From Petrotoga sp. 9PWA.NaAc.5.4 (GTDB lineage Bacteria; Thermotogota; Thermotogae; Petrotogales; Petrotogaceae): 64,000 bases of DNA. This document shows, in pieces, positions 46,950 through 56,150 of this stretch. The notes beneath the pieces were generated by a model. That model made no database searches, had not been told where the DNA came from, and worked only from the letters and a program-made list of their open reading frames with translations. Both the position numbers and the translations under genes were made by a program. Numbering within the stretch: the first letter of the stretch is position 1; every line of letters starts with the position of its first letter. Location of the stretch: positions 41,214-105,213 of the forward strand of contig NZ_AZRK01000015.1 of the NCBI RefSeq assembly GCF_002895485.1. Reading direction: 5' to 3'.

Positions 46950-47360
46950 TCAATCTAACAATTTTAAAGTTATCTTTGTAAATTCAAGAAAATCGTTTAG
47001 ATGTTCTTCAATAATTTTTTGAACTATGCTCAAATTAAGAGTTCGATAATCATGAACAGCTATATTTCGAAATCCCACCATTGCTTTCAATCTGTCAGCT
47101 AACCTTTCATCAATAATGTTCGCTTCATTTAGAATATCAAAAACTTGACGAGTTGTCTGTGGAACTCCTAATTTATTAGTAGAAACAATATGCATGGCTA
47201 TATCAATACAAGCTTCACACGCTCTTTGAATATTTAATATTATTGAGTCTTGCTTTGTATAATTTTTTAAATTTGCTGGATCATTGTTATATTCTTCGTT
47301 TATTCTATAAATACATCTCTCAATAATCGCAGTTTTATTTATTATAATATCATTTTGCAT
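46950..47360 (-). CDS. hepT: HepT-like toxin of a HepT/MntA system
   Basis: A 136-residue HEPN-domain protein. The catalytic RX4-6HXY motif is present as FRNIAVHDYRTL. Helices and length match HepT (formerly DUF86). In the best-studied pair HepT is an RNase that MntA silences by attaching AMP to the tyrosine of that motif. It overlaps mntA by 11 nt and is translated after it. Function is inferred from the family. Confidence 0.88.
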   Translation of the reverse strand: MQNDIIINKTAIIERCIYRINEEYNNDPANLKNYTKQDSIILNIQRACEACIDIAMHIVSTNKLGVPQTTRQVFDILNEANIIDERLADRLKAMVGFRNIAVHDYRTLNLSIVQKIIEEHLNDFLEFTKITLKLLD

Positions 47361-47757
47361 ATATGCTCCCGCTTTCTTTTATTTTATTTAGAATTTCTTC
47401 TCTTTCTTCATTTAACCTTGCATAACTTTTATAGGTAATCATTTCAAAGATGGCTCTTTTTTTCTCATCATAAGAGTAAATTACAAGTCCGGTACTTATG
47501 ATTTGAGTTTGAAAAACAGTAGATGCTTTTTTAATATCTATTAAATCTACTTCTCTGCCTACTAAATCAGCTAATTTCTGAGATAAAAGGAAAAGATCAA
47601 ACGCATCTACGGATTTTTCACTCAAAAAGGCAATATCAATATCACTATCTTCTCTCATTATGTTTTTTACTGAAGATCCAAAAAGATATATTACATCTAC
47701 ATCTAAATTTTTGATTAAAAAGTTTTTTATAATTTCAATTTGCTGCTGGGTTATCAT
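47350..47757 (-). CDS. mntA: MntA-like minimal nucleotidyltransferase antitoxin
   Basis: A 135-residue minimal nucleotidyltransferase with the active site LFGSSVKNIMREDSDIDIAFL, that is GS with a downstream DxD, and a third acidic residue in VDLIDIK. It should use ATP to AMPylate its partner HepT. GAGGGGATG precedes the ATG. The pair stands alone between two copies of a truncated gene end, which fits an acquired module. Confidence 0.88.
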   Translation of the reverse strand: MITQQQIEIIKNFLIKNLDVDVIYLFGSSVKNIMREDSDIDIAFLSEKSVDAFDLFLLSQKLADLVGREVDLIDIKKASTVFQTQIISTGLVIYSYDEKKRAIFEMITYKSYARLNEEREEILNKIKESGSIYAK

Positions 47758-47858
47758 TTTAACATCCCCTCTTATTCGATTTTCAAATATTTTGCAATAG
47801 AGTCATTAAACGTTATTTTTGCTAATTTTATTATATCATACAGTTTTAAATTTAAAGA

Positions 47859-47930
47859 GAAGAGACCTTTGGTTTATTAATTGCAGAAGATGAAACAATA
47901 AATTACATAGGAGACAATCTATATTCTTAA
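47859..47930 (+). pseudogene. C-terminal remnant of the same gene family, copy 2
   Basis: The frame reads RETFGLLIAEDETINYIGDNLYS and stop. The 25 bp at 47886-47910 are identical to 46752-46776, and the rest of the tail is similar in spacing (CAAT and TCTTAAA recur). Together with copy 1 it brackets the hepT-mntA pair in direct orientation. Confidence 0.5.
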
Positions 47931-48023
47931 AGTTGGCTCCATAATTTAAATTCTGAAAAATATAGTAAAATATTTATTGATAGATTATTTAGAAATAAAA
48001 ATAATCAAGAGGTGAAAATTGAA

Positions 48024-49088
48024 ATGAAAATCCTTCATACCGCAGATCTTCATTTGAAAGAATATGAAGATGAAAGATGGAAGAGTTTAAAACAAATTAT
48101 AGAAGTTGGAAAACAAGAGAATATTGAGCTTCTTTTAATAAGTGGAGATCTTTTTGATAAAGATATGGACTCAGAAAAACTTAGACCAAAAATTCGAGAA
48201 ATCTTTTCAAATAACAAATTCAGAATAATTATTCTTCCAGGCAATCATGACAGCGATTCATATAAAAATGGTTTGTATTTTGGAGAAAACGTAACTGTTT
48301 TAAATAATCCAGATCTTTCGCTTGAATTTAACAATGTCTGCATATGGGGCTTCCCTTTTGAACCTTTATCTTCAGAAGATATTCTAAGTAAAATTAGACT
48401 GTTTTCTTCTAAATTAGATAATACCAAAATAAACATATTAATGATTCATGGTGAATTACTTGATGCCTTCTATTCAAGAGATGATTTTGGAGATGAGGGT
48501 AAAGAGAGGTACATGCCTATAAAACTATCTTACTTTAAATCTTGTGGTTTTGATTATGTACTTGCGGGACATTTTCACACAAACTTTAATAATTATGAAT
48601 TTGAAAAAAATAAATATTTTGTATATCCAGGCTCGCCGGTGTCAATTACTAAAAAAGAAGTCAAACAAAGAAAGGTTAATGTTTTTGAAGTGGGCCAACC
48701 ACCTCATGATTATTTGATAGATACATTCCATTATGTAGAAATTAAGATTAACTTAAACCCTTTTGACGATACTAACCCAGTTGAGTTAGTAAAAAAAGAA
48801 ATAGAGAAAGCTCATAAAAATGCTAAGATGATTTTTACTATTACTGGGTACATAAACAGTGACTCGATTCATATGAGTGAACAAGAGATAGTTCAACAGC
48901 TAAAAAAGCTTGAGGGATACAATGCAGAATTTCCTAATTTGGAATTTATAGACATAAAAAGAATACTCGAAGACTCGCTTTTCGATAAGTTTTATAAGAA
49001 GGTTAAAGCTAAAAATTATCCACCTGAGAAAGAAAAAGAATTGTTAGATTTTGCAATTAGAGCAATGATGGAGGTTGTGAAAAAATGA
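48024..49088 (+). CDS. SbcD/Mre11-like DNA repair nuclease (YhaO type)
   Basis: A 354-residue calcineurin-type nuclease: MKILHTADLHLKE, LLISGDLFDKD, IILPGNHDS, NILMIHGELLD and the metal-binding GHFHTNF. It is shorter than full SbcD and lacks its long C-terminal region, like the YhaO branch. It should act with the ATPase encoded next on DNA ends or hairpins. The ATG at 48024 is chosen for GAGGTG 9 nt upstream and the usual N-terminus. It overlaps the partner gene by 4 nt. Confidence 0.88.
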   Translation: MKILHTADLHLKEYEDERWKSLKQIIEVGKQENIELLLISGDLFDKDMDSEKLRPKIREIFSNNKFRIIILPGNHDSDSYKNGLYFGENVTVLNNPDLSLEFNNVCIWGFPFEPLSSEDILSKIRLFSSKLDNTKINILMIHGELLDAFYSRDDFGDEGKERYMPIKLSYFKSCGFDYVLAGHFHTNFNNYEFEKNKYFVYPGSPVSITKKEVKQRKVNVFEVGQPPHDYLIDTFHYVEIKINLNPFDDTNPVELVKKEIEKAHKNAKMIFTITGYINSDSIHMSEQEIVQQLKKLEGYNAEFPNLEFIDIKRILEDSLFDKFYKKVKAKNYPPEKEKELLDFAIRAMMEVVKK

Positions 49089-51433
49089 AAATCAAAGAAT
49101 TTTTTATAAGTCACTATGGCCCTTTGGAAAACAGAGAAAAGATAAAATTAGCGGATTTTAACTTAATATGGAGTAAAAACGAGGGAGGCAAAACACTTAC
49201 TATAGAAGCCATTATTAAGCTTTTATTCAAAAAAGGAGTTAAAGAGTTTGAAAACTTAAACAGGGTAGAGGAAGTCCCTGAAGGATATATGATTTTAGAA
49301 AGCATCGATGGAAAAGAACATAAACTTTCTAACAGGGGAGAGTTCAACGAATTAAAAGAGTTTACTCCTACAGATTTTAAAAATATTTTTATCGTTAGAA
49401 ATAGTGATATATCTATTGAACAAAGTAAAAATAGCGGTATTTCTTATTACGAGAACATAACAGAAAGACTTACAGGTTTAAGAACAAACGAGATAAATAA
49501 GATTTCTCAAAAAGTTGGAGAAATGGCAAGATTAACTCATAAAGGACTTTTTAGAGATGTAGGAGAGGAAAAGTTAAAGACAAGAATAGATGAAGCTAAA
49601 AAATTGATCGAGAAAATTGAAGAAATTATAAAAGATAGCCAGGAAAAAGGTTTAGAACAGTTAGAAGTAAAAATTGTGACATTGAAAGAAAAATTAAAAG
49701 AAATTGATAATCAAATCAACCTACTTGAAGAAGTTAGAAAAAGAGAAAAATATGAAACAGGTAGCAAAGCTTTAAATACTCTTAAAACTCTGATAAAAGA
49801 AATAAAAGAGCTGGACATATACAATGAAGCAGAAGCAAAAGAATGGGAAACATTAGAACAAAGGCTAAAAAATTATAATTCTGAAAAAGAACAAAAAGAA
49901 AAAGATCTTCAAGCTAAAGAAACCGAACTTGACGAGACAACACACAAGCAAACTGCTTTGACAGAAGAATTCAAATTGTACGAAGAGAAAAAACGAAAAA
50001 TAGATGGAGTGATAAGGCCAAAAATAGAAGAGTATAAATCTTTAAAAGAAGATAATATAAAGCAAGAAAAGCAAAGCAAAACGTATACTATTTTATCAAT
50101 TGTTTCTGTTACCTTTTTTGCTTTTTTTCTTTTGGCTTCAATATTTCAAAGGTCTGCCGTGTTTTACACATTAACAGGTGTTTCTGCTATCGCATCTTTT
50201 TCTTTTATATTCTTAAGATACATAACTTTAAAAAGCAAAAGCCATACGATGCGTTCAATTGAAGAGTTTATAACAAGTTTAAAAGAACTTGAATTATTAG
50301 CAAGCAGCGTTAATGATATTTACTCTAAAATCCAAGACTTTGAAAGACTATATCGTCAGAAATCTGAAGAATTAACTCGTTTTAACGTACATAAAGAGAA
50401 TTTAGAAAAAGAAATCAACAAGATTAAACTGGAAGATATTCCAGAAAAAGAGCAAAATATCAAAGAAACTAAGTTAAAAATACAAGAGATAAAAGACAAA
50501 TCAAAAGAGACTTCATTAGAATCTTACAACGAAAAATTAAAGTTAAAAATGGAGATTCAAAAAGACATTGAAAAACAAGAGTCTGTACTGAAAAGCCATT
50601 TTGGAAATGTAGAAGGGGGATTAGAAAAAGCGATCCAATATTGGGAAGACGAAATATCTAAATTTGAAATATTCAAAGATGCTTATAAAGACTTGAAATA
50701 TAGCGAAGAAGAATTGTCTAAACTACAAAGCGAAACGAAAAAGTGCCAAATCGAGCTTGAAAAGATAAAAAACGAGCTTAATACACTTCAAAAACGATTT
50801 GAAGAAGTAGAAAGGCAAGCTAATTATATATTAAATTCACAAGAGCCGATAATCTGTAATACATTAGTCGATCTGCAAGCAATTAAAGAATTACTTTTTA
50901 AATTTGTAGATACACATGAAAATAATAGAAAGAATGCTTTAGAAGTTATCGATATATTTACAGAAATAGCAAACGAAGAAAAAACAAAAATTTCACAGCT
51001 TTTTGGAAAAGACAGCCGCATATCAAAGTATTTTAGAGAAATTACTAACAATATGTATGAAGAAGCTATATTTGATGTAGATGAAAATAAAATAAAAGTA
51101 AAAAGAAAAGATGGTGTTATACTTAGCATTGAACAATTGTCAGGAGGAACGTACGATCAACTTTACTTCTCAATTCGATTGGCTTTAGGGGAAGCCTTGA
51201 TGGCCAGCCAAAGTGGGTTTTTTATTCTTGATGATCCGTTTGTTAAATCTGATTCAGAAAGATTGATTAAACAGATAGCAATATTAAAAAATATAGTAAA
51301 ATCAGGTTGGCAGGTTATATATTTTAGTTCGAAAGACGAAGTAAAAGATTTGTTAAAAGAAGATATAGCTAAAAAAGAAGTTAATTTTATCGAACTGCCG
51401 CCACTAATCGAATTAGACTCCTTAAAACAGTAA
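49085..51433 (+). CDS. SbcC/Rad50-like coiled-coil ATPase (YhaN type)
   Basis: A 782-residue SMC-like ATPase. An N-terminal Walker A in IWSKNEGGKTLTIEAI, long coiled coils, and a C-terminal ABC signature and Walker B (LSGGTYDQLYFSIRLALGEAL; FFILDDPFVKSDS) are present. The middle of the coiled coil, where Rad50 has a zinc hook, instead has two hydrophobic spans (about 335-385: ILSIVSVTFFAFFLLASIF and VFYTLTGVSAIASFSFIF). This membrane hairpin is typical of YhaN-type proteins and would tether the complex to the membrane. It forms a complex with the product of the overlapping upstream gene. Confidence 0.88.
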   Translation: MKIKEFFISHYGPLENREKIKLADFNLIWSKNEGGKTLTIEAIIKLLFKKGVKEFENLNRVEEVPEGYMILESIDGKEHKLSNRGEFNELKEFTPTDFKNIFIVRNSDISIEQSKNSGISYYENITERLTGLRTNEINKISQKVGEMARLTHKGLFRDVGEEKLKTRIDEAKKLIEKIEEIIKDSQEKGLEQLEVKIVTLKEKLKEIDNQINLLEEVRKREKYETGSKALNTLKTLIKEIKELDIYNEAEAKEWETLEQRLKNYNSEKEQKEKDLQAKETELDETTHKQTALTEEFKLYEEKKRKIDGVIRPKIEEYKSLKEDNIKQEKQSKTYTILSIVSVTFFAFFLLASIFQRSAVFYTLTGVSAIASFSFIFLRYITLKSKSHTMRSIEEFITSLKELELLASSVNDIYSKIQDFERLYRQKSEELTRFNVHKENLEKEINKIKLEDIPEKEQNIKETKLKIQEIKDKSKETSLESYNEKLKLKMEIQKDIEKQESVLKSHFGNVEGGLEKAIQYWEDEISKFEIFKDAYKDLKYSEEELSKLQSETKKCQIELEKIKNELNTLQKRFEEVERQANYILNSQEPIICNTLVDLQAIKELLFKFVDTHENNRKNALEVIDIFTEIANEEKTKISQLFGKDSRISKYFREITNNMYEEAIFDVDENKIKVKRKDGVILSIEQLSGGTYDQLYFSIRLALGEALMASQSGFFILDDPFVKSDSERLIKQIAILKNIVKSGWQVIYFSSKDEVKDLLKEDIAKKEVNFIELPPLIELDSLKQ

Positions 51434-51439
51434 GCATTT

Positions 51440-52200
51440 TATAAATAAAGATTTTAGAAAATAAGCTTTTGAATTTAAAACGGGTCCAGGGCGGAGCCCT
51501 CTCCTCACTCTTTGGCTACACTTAGCGAAAAACTAAAAAATAGTTAACTTGTCAAAATTAGAATTACATAAGCATTTTATAAATAAAGATTTTAGAAAAT
51601 AAGCTTTTGAATTTAAACGGGTCCAGGGCGGAGCCCTTCTCTTTCTCACTACACGTAGCAAAGAGGTTAAAGAAATCAAGAATTAGTGAGAATTAGAACT
51701 TAGAATAACTAGAAAAGAAGTAGAGACTTTAGAAATGAGAGTTTTCAAAAAATAATCTTTTGAATTTAAAACGGGTCCAGGGCGGAGCCCTCCTCACTCT
51801 TTGGCTACACTTAGCGAAAAACTAAAGAAATTAAGAATTAGTGAGAATTAGAACTTAGAATAACTAGAAAAGAAGTAGAGACTTTAGAAATGAGAGTTTT
51901 CAAAAAATAAGCTTTTGAATTTAAACGGGTCCAGGGCGGAGCCCTCTCCTCACTCTTTGGCTACACTTAGCGAAAAACTAAAGAAATTAAGAATTAGTGA
52001 GAATTAGAACTTAGAATAACTAGAAAAGAAGTAGAGACTTTAGAAATGAGAGTTTTCAAAAAATAATCTTTTGAATTTAAAACGGGTCCAGGGCGGAGCC
52101 CCCCTCCTCTCTTTCGTTAAGCTTAGCAAAGAAGTTAAAATTTATAGTTAGTCAGGAACTTTAGAAACGAAAAATTTTATAAAAACGAGGTTTTGAATTT
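51440..52200 (+). repeat. intergenic repeat array H, five units, pointing to tnaA
   Basis: Cores at 51482-51499, 51619-51636, 51773-51790, 51927-51944 and 52084-52101, all consensus, with spacings 137, 154, 154 and 157 bp. The longer period comes from an extra segment GAACTTAGAATAACTAGAAAAGAAG between units. The second hairpins are partly decayed (TTTGGCTACACTTAGCGAAA has one mismatch). It fills the whole gap between the SbcC-like gene and tnaA. Confidence 0.93.
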
Positions 52201-52235
52201 AAAATAGATAAAACATCTTACAAGGAGGCATTACC

Positions 52236-53621
52236 GTGAAGAAAGCTTCTAAACCCGAACCCTTTAGGATTAAAATGGCCGAACCAATAAAGTTAATATC
52301 AAAAGAAGAAAGAGAATCAGCTTTGAAAAGGGCAGGATACAATGTATTTGCTCTAAAAGCAGAAGAAGTATTTATTGACCTTTTAACCGATAGTGGAACA
52401 GGCGCTATGAGCGACAATCAATGGTCTGGCATGATGCTGGGAGATGAATCTTACGCTGGTAGTAAAAACTTTTTACATTTAACAGATACCTGCCAAGAGA
52501 TTTTTAATTACAAATACTTTATACCCACACATCAAGGAAGAGGTGCAGAAAAAGTTTTGTTCCCGGCTTTAATAAACAAACCTGGTCAATATGTTTTAAG
52601 CAACATGCATTTTGATACAACAAAGGCACATGTTGAATTAGCACATGCACGAGCTATAGATTGTGTGATAGAAGAAGCTTTTGACACCGCTTCATATCAT
52701 CCCTTTAAAGGAAATGTGGATATTAAAAAAATGGAAAGATTTATTAAAGAAAAAGGCAGCGAAAACATAGCTTTTATTATAATCACTATTACTTGTAACA
52801 GTGCAGGGGGACAACCTGTTTCTATGAAAAACATCAAAGAAACAAGTCATTTAGCAAAAAAATATGGAATTCGTGTTTTTTTGGATGCAGCACGTTTTGC
52901 AGAAAACGCTTATTTTATTAAAACAAGAGAAGAAGGCTATAATAATAAAACAATTAAAGAGATAGTTCAAGAAATGTTTAGTTATGCCGATGGTTTTACA
53001 ATGAGCGCGAAAAAAGATGCTATAGTAAACATAGGAGGATTAATAGGCATAAAAGACAATGAAGAACTTTATCATCAAGCATGTTCAAACTTAGTTCCTT
53101 TGGAAGGGTTTATAACATATGGCGGATTAGCTGGCAGAGATATGGAAGCTATAGCAAGAGGTTTAAAAGAAGGAATAGATTTTGATTATCTTGAATATAG
53201 AATAGCACAAGTAGAATATTTGGGTGATATTTTGAAAGATGCTGGCATTCCCATACAATATCCTACAGGTGGACACGCTGTTTTTGTGGATGCAAAAAAA
53301 ATGTTACCACATATTCCATATTATCAGTTCCCAGCTCAAGTACTTACTAACGAACTTTATTTGCAATCAGGTGTTAGAGCGGTAGAAGTAGGTTCTTTAA
53401 TGTTGGGACGCGATCCTGATACGGGTGAACAATTAGAATCTGATTTCGAATTTTTAAGGCTTACTATACCTCGAAGGGTCTATACAAATAACCATATGGA
53501 TTATGTAGCTCAAGGATTGATTGATGTAAGTAAAAGGTCAGAAACATTGAAAGGCTTAGAATTTGTCTACGAACCAAAAATTTTAAGACACTTTACTGCG
53601 AGATTGAAACCTGTTGAATAA
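52236..53621 (+). CDS. tnaA: tryptophanase (L-tryptophan indole-lyase)
   Basis: A PLP beta-eliminating lyase of 461 residues: [50 protein letters not shown], the PLP lysine in [13 protein letters not shown] (Lys260) and [11 protein letters not shown]. Tryptophanase and tyrosine phenol-lyase are close relatives. At the three positions that usually separate them this protein has the tryptophanase residues: Asp in HFDTT, Val-Gly-Ser in [10 protein letters not shown] instead of Arg, and His in LRHFTARL instead of Phe (comparison from memory). It converts tryptophan to indole, pyruvate and ammonia. The GTG start has AAGGAGG upstream. It is a single gene with a terminator. Confidence 0.92.
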   Translation: MKKASKPEPFRIKMAEPIKLISKEERESALKRAGYNVFALKAEEVFIDLLTDSGTGAMSDNQWSGMMLGDESYAGSKNFLHLTDTCQEIFNYKYFIPTHQGRGAEKVLFPALINKPGQYVLSNMHFDTTKAHVELAHARAIDCVIEEAFDTASYHPFKGNVDIKKMERFIKEKGSENIAFIIITITCNSAGGQPVSMKNIKETSHLAKKYGIRVFLDAARFAENAYFIKTREEGYNNKTIKEIVQEMFSYADGFTMSAKKDAIVNIGGLIGIKDNEELYHQACSNLVPLEGFITYGGLAGRDMEAIARGLKEGIDFDYLEYRIAQVEYLGDILKDAGIPIQYPTGGHAVFVDAKKMLPHIPYYQFPAQVLTNELYLQSGVRAVEVGSLMLGRDPDTGEQLESDFEFLRLTIPRRVYTNNHMDYVAQGLIDVSKRSETLKGLEFVYEPKILRHFTARLKPVE

Positions 53622-53625
53622 TTTA

Positions 53626-53653
53626 AAAAGCGGTAGAAATTTCTACCGCTTTT
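53626..53653. terminator. terminator between tnaA and the convergent 53669 gene
   Basis: A perfect palindrome AAAAGCGGTAGA / TCTACCGCTTTT (12-bp stem, 4-nt loop) with A and T ends lies 5 bp after the tnaA stop; it can serve both strands. Confidence 0.85.
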
Positions 53654-53668
53654 ATATCAATAATAACT

Positions 53669-54127
53669 TTATCTAACAGGAATCCAATTTGCGTAATCAT
53701 TTAACCATTTTGTTAAATCAAAAGACGTTTGATTAGGATTGGTTAAAAATCTTATAATATCTTCAGTTAGTTTTTCTTTTTTGTCTTGTTTCAACCAATC
53801 TACTGTTAAGATTCTCCCAGTAGCCACTTCTCCAGGTTTTGTCGGAGCCGGTATTGTTCTTCCTTCTTTCAACATTTGTTCAAGCTTTTGATATTTTTGA
53901 AGCTCTAATTCCGTTACAAGATTTATCTTTACAGACACCTCAGAACCTGACCACAATGTATCTGCTTTTTTTAATATCAAAGAATCTCCCGTAAGTTCAA
54001 AACTATCATAAGCATCTAACCTATAGACTTTTAGTGTATTATCATTTATTATCAAGAATTTTTCTGCATACATAAACACAGAAAGAAGGACTATTGAAAT
54101 AACTATCAAAAATATCTTTTTCTTCAT
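53669..54127 (-). CDS. secreted protein of unknown function
   Basis: A 152-residue protein with a signal peptide (MKKKIFLIVISIVLLSVFMYA). The mature part has short strands (FLIINDNTLKVYRLD; LILKKADTLWSGSEVSVKI) and a helical middle (LELQKYQKLEQMLKEG). The ATG at 54127 has a GGGGAGAT site; the longer frame to 54166 has none. It follows the lipoprotein gene on the same strand with an 81-bp gap. No family is recognised. Confidence 0.6.
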   Translation of the reverse strand: MKKKIFLIVISIVLLSVFMYAEKFLIINDNTLKVYRLDAYDSFELTGDSLILKKADTLWSGSEVSVKINLVTELELQKYQKLEQMLKEGRTIPAPTKPGEVATGRILTVDWLKQDKKEKLTEDIIRFLTNPNQTSFDLTKWLNDYANWIPVR

Positions 54128-54208
54128 TTTTATCTCCCCTTCATAATATTTTTTTACAGAATACAAGTTGGGTATTTATGCCAACTTGTACATGTTTTTA
54201 ATAAAACG

Positions 54209-54784
54209 TTACTTTGTTAGTTCAAAAAAATCAAGATCCACTTCGTAGCCAGTTTTTACTTTTATTAATTCTTCAATTTCATCTTTTCTACCCTCTAAAG
54301 GATTGTATCCTTCAATTGCAGCTCCCGCTGGCGGGAAGTCGTATCTAAAAGCAAACCAAAAACCTTCAACATCATAAAATCCGTTATTTCCTTCATATTC
54401 TCCTGCCATTAAATCGTTACTATCATCAGATTCATTGTGGAAAATACCTGTTAACTCATAACTATATACGTCTAACCTTTCCATAGTGAATTCAACTTTA
54501 TTCCCATTCATACTAAAAGTAGCTGTAATTTCTTCAATTGGGTCACCATATTTGTCCACAGCAACTGGCACATAACCATCGTCATCATCATTCACATCAA
54601 TAGCGATATAGAAATAGTTTTCCAGATCATCGTATACACCGTTATTGTTTTCATCTTTAAGTAATGTAACCAACCAACCACCGACAGGTTCTTGAGAAAC
54701 TCCTCTTAAAACTCCGTTACCTGCACAACCAAAAAGTAATAATACAGCTGCTCCTAAAATCATAAAAAATCCTACCCTTTTCAT
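54209..54784 (-). CDS. lipoprotein of unknown function with acidic repeats
   Basis: A 191-residue lipoprotein: MKRVGFFMILGAAVLLLFGCAG gives a signal with a lipobox (LFGC), so it should be lipidated at Cys20. The mature part has two Asp/Asn-rich loops (DENNNGVYDDLENYF; DVNDDDDGYVPVAVD) that resemble calcium-binding dockerin or EF-hand loops. It ends in a VDLDFFEL strand. GAGGAGGG precedes the ATG. The function is not known. Confidence 0.7.
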   Translation of the reverse strand: MKRVGFFMILGAAVLLLFGCAGNGVLRGVSQEPVGGWLVTLLKDENNNGVYDDLENYFYIAIDVNDDDDGYVPVAVDKYGDPIEEITATFSMNGNKVEFTMERLDVYSYELTGIFHNESDDSNDLMAGEYEGNNGFYDVEGFWFAFRYDFPPAGAAIEGYNPLEGRKDEIEELIKVKTGYEVDLDFFELTK

Positions 54785-54811
54785 AACTATCCCTCCTCAT
54801 GAAAATTATTA

Positions 54812-55140
54812 TACTTACTTTAAAAATTTCGAAACCTAAGTTTTACCAATCTTTTAGTTTTAAATTTATTCAAAATACCTCCACGACTCTAATACTTACT
54901 AACTATGAATTTCTTTAACTTTTTCGCTACGTGTAACTAAAGAGGGGAAAGGGCTCCGCCCTGGACCCATTTTAAATTCAAAACTTCGTTTTTATAAAAT
55001 TTCTTGTTTCCAAAGCTTCTGACTAACTATGAGTTTTTAAGTTCTTTGCTAAACTTAACAAAACAGGAGAAGGCTGCGACCTGTACCCTTTTTAAATTCA
55101 AAACCTTATTTTCTGAAAAATTTTCATTTCTAAAGTCCGT
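54812..55140 (-). repeat. intergenic repeats, one intact and one decayed unit, pointing to the lipoprotein gene
   Basis: The intact core is at 54951-54968. A decayed core at 55071-55088 (plus reading AGGCTGCGACCTGTACCC) still has matching flanks. The leader module is at 54812-54882, about 28 bp before the lipoprotein start. Confidence 0.85.
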
Positions 55141-55490
55141 AAAGAATAAGAAGTTTACCTCATAATAAAATCCATCTAAATTATAACATAAAAATGATGA
55201 AAAATTAATGAAAAAATTTTTTGCCAATTTAATTCGCTTAAACTTTATTTTTAAAATGTGGCAGCTGATTTTCTCATATAAAAACTATCAAAAATTTAAG
55301 TTTTTAACTCAAAACAAATCTTAGAAACTATCCAATATACTGTAACCTGTTTTGAAAATAACGTAATGTAAAATATTAATCAATTTTTCTTCATAATGAT
55401 ATAATTATTATATCCCATGCTATAAAATAAATTAAAATTTTAATCAAAATGCTTTTTGAATTGAATTATGGTTTGAGGTGTGGAGGTATT
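55141..55490. other. gene-free centre of a divergent region, nothing recognised
   Basis: About 350 bp between two repeat arrays that point outward to divergent genes. It is very AT-rich. There is no convincing frame or hairpin; a TATAAT-like string near 55400 may be part of a plus-strand promoter. Confidence 0.4.
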
Positions 55491-55499
55491 TTATAAAAG

Positions 55500-56120
55500 T
55501 GAATAAACTAAATAAGAACTTTAGAAAAGAGAGCTTTTTAAAAATAATCTTTTGATTTTAAAAACGGGTCCAGGGCAGAGCCCTCCCCCCTCTTTGGCTA
55601 CAAGCACCGAAAAAGCTAAAGAAATAAACAATTGGCCAAAATTAGATAAAGACTTTAAAATGGAGAACTTTTTAAAAATAATCTTTTGATTTTAAAATGG
55701 GTCCAGGGCGAAGCCCTCCCCCCTCTTTGGCTACAAGTACCGAAAAAGCTAAAGAAATAAACAATTGGTCAAAATTAAATAAAGACTTTAAAATGGAGAA
55801 CTTTTTAAAAATAATCTTTTGATTTTAAAAGCGGGTCCAGGGCAGAGCCCTTCCCCCTCTTTAGTTACACGTAGCGAAAAAGTTAAAGAGATTCATAGTT
55901 AGTAAGTATTAGATAAGTACTTTAGAAATGATAATTTTCAAAAAATAGGAATTCGAATTTAAAATGGGTCCAGGGCGAAGCCCTCCCCCCTCTTTGGCTA
56001 CAAGTACCGAAGAGCTAAAGAAATCAAGAATTAGTAAAGATTATAAGTGGGAAGGTATCTTGTAAAAGAATCTCCGCTAAAATATACATATAATAAGAGT
56101 TCCGGAATTTCTAAAGACAA
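55500..56120 (+). repeat. intergenic repeat array, four units, pointing to the OsmC gene
   Basis: Cores at 55566-55583, 55699-55716, 55833-55850 and 55966-55983 (spacings 133, 134, 133). Cores use AGA or GAA loops in place of GGA while keeping the AGGGC/GCCCT arms. The leader module at 56050-56120 belongs to the same subtype as those of csoR and copZ, with CGCTAAAATATACATATAAT shared exactly with the csoR leader. Confidence 0.92.
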
Positions 56121-56150
56121 TGAATAAACTAAAATGTAGGAGGTCTAAAA

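Noticed and set aside
52236-53621. Tyrosine phenol-lyase instead of tryptophanase
   Set aside because: Asp, Val and His at the three specificity positions match tryptophanase and not the Thr, Arg and Phe of tyrosine phenol-lyase.
55027-55227. Minus-strand 66-codon frame
   Set aside because: It runs through a decayed repeat unit, has no ribosome site and shows no protein-like composition.
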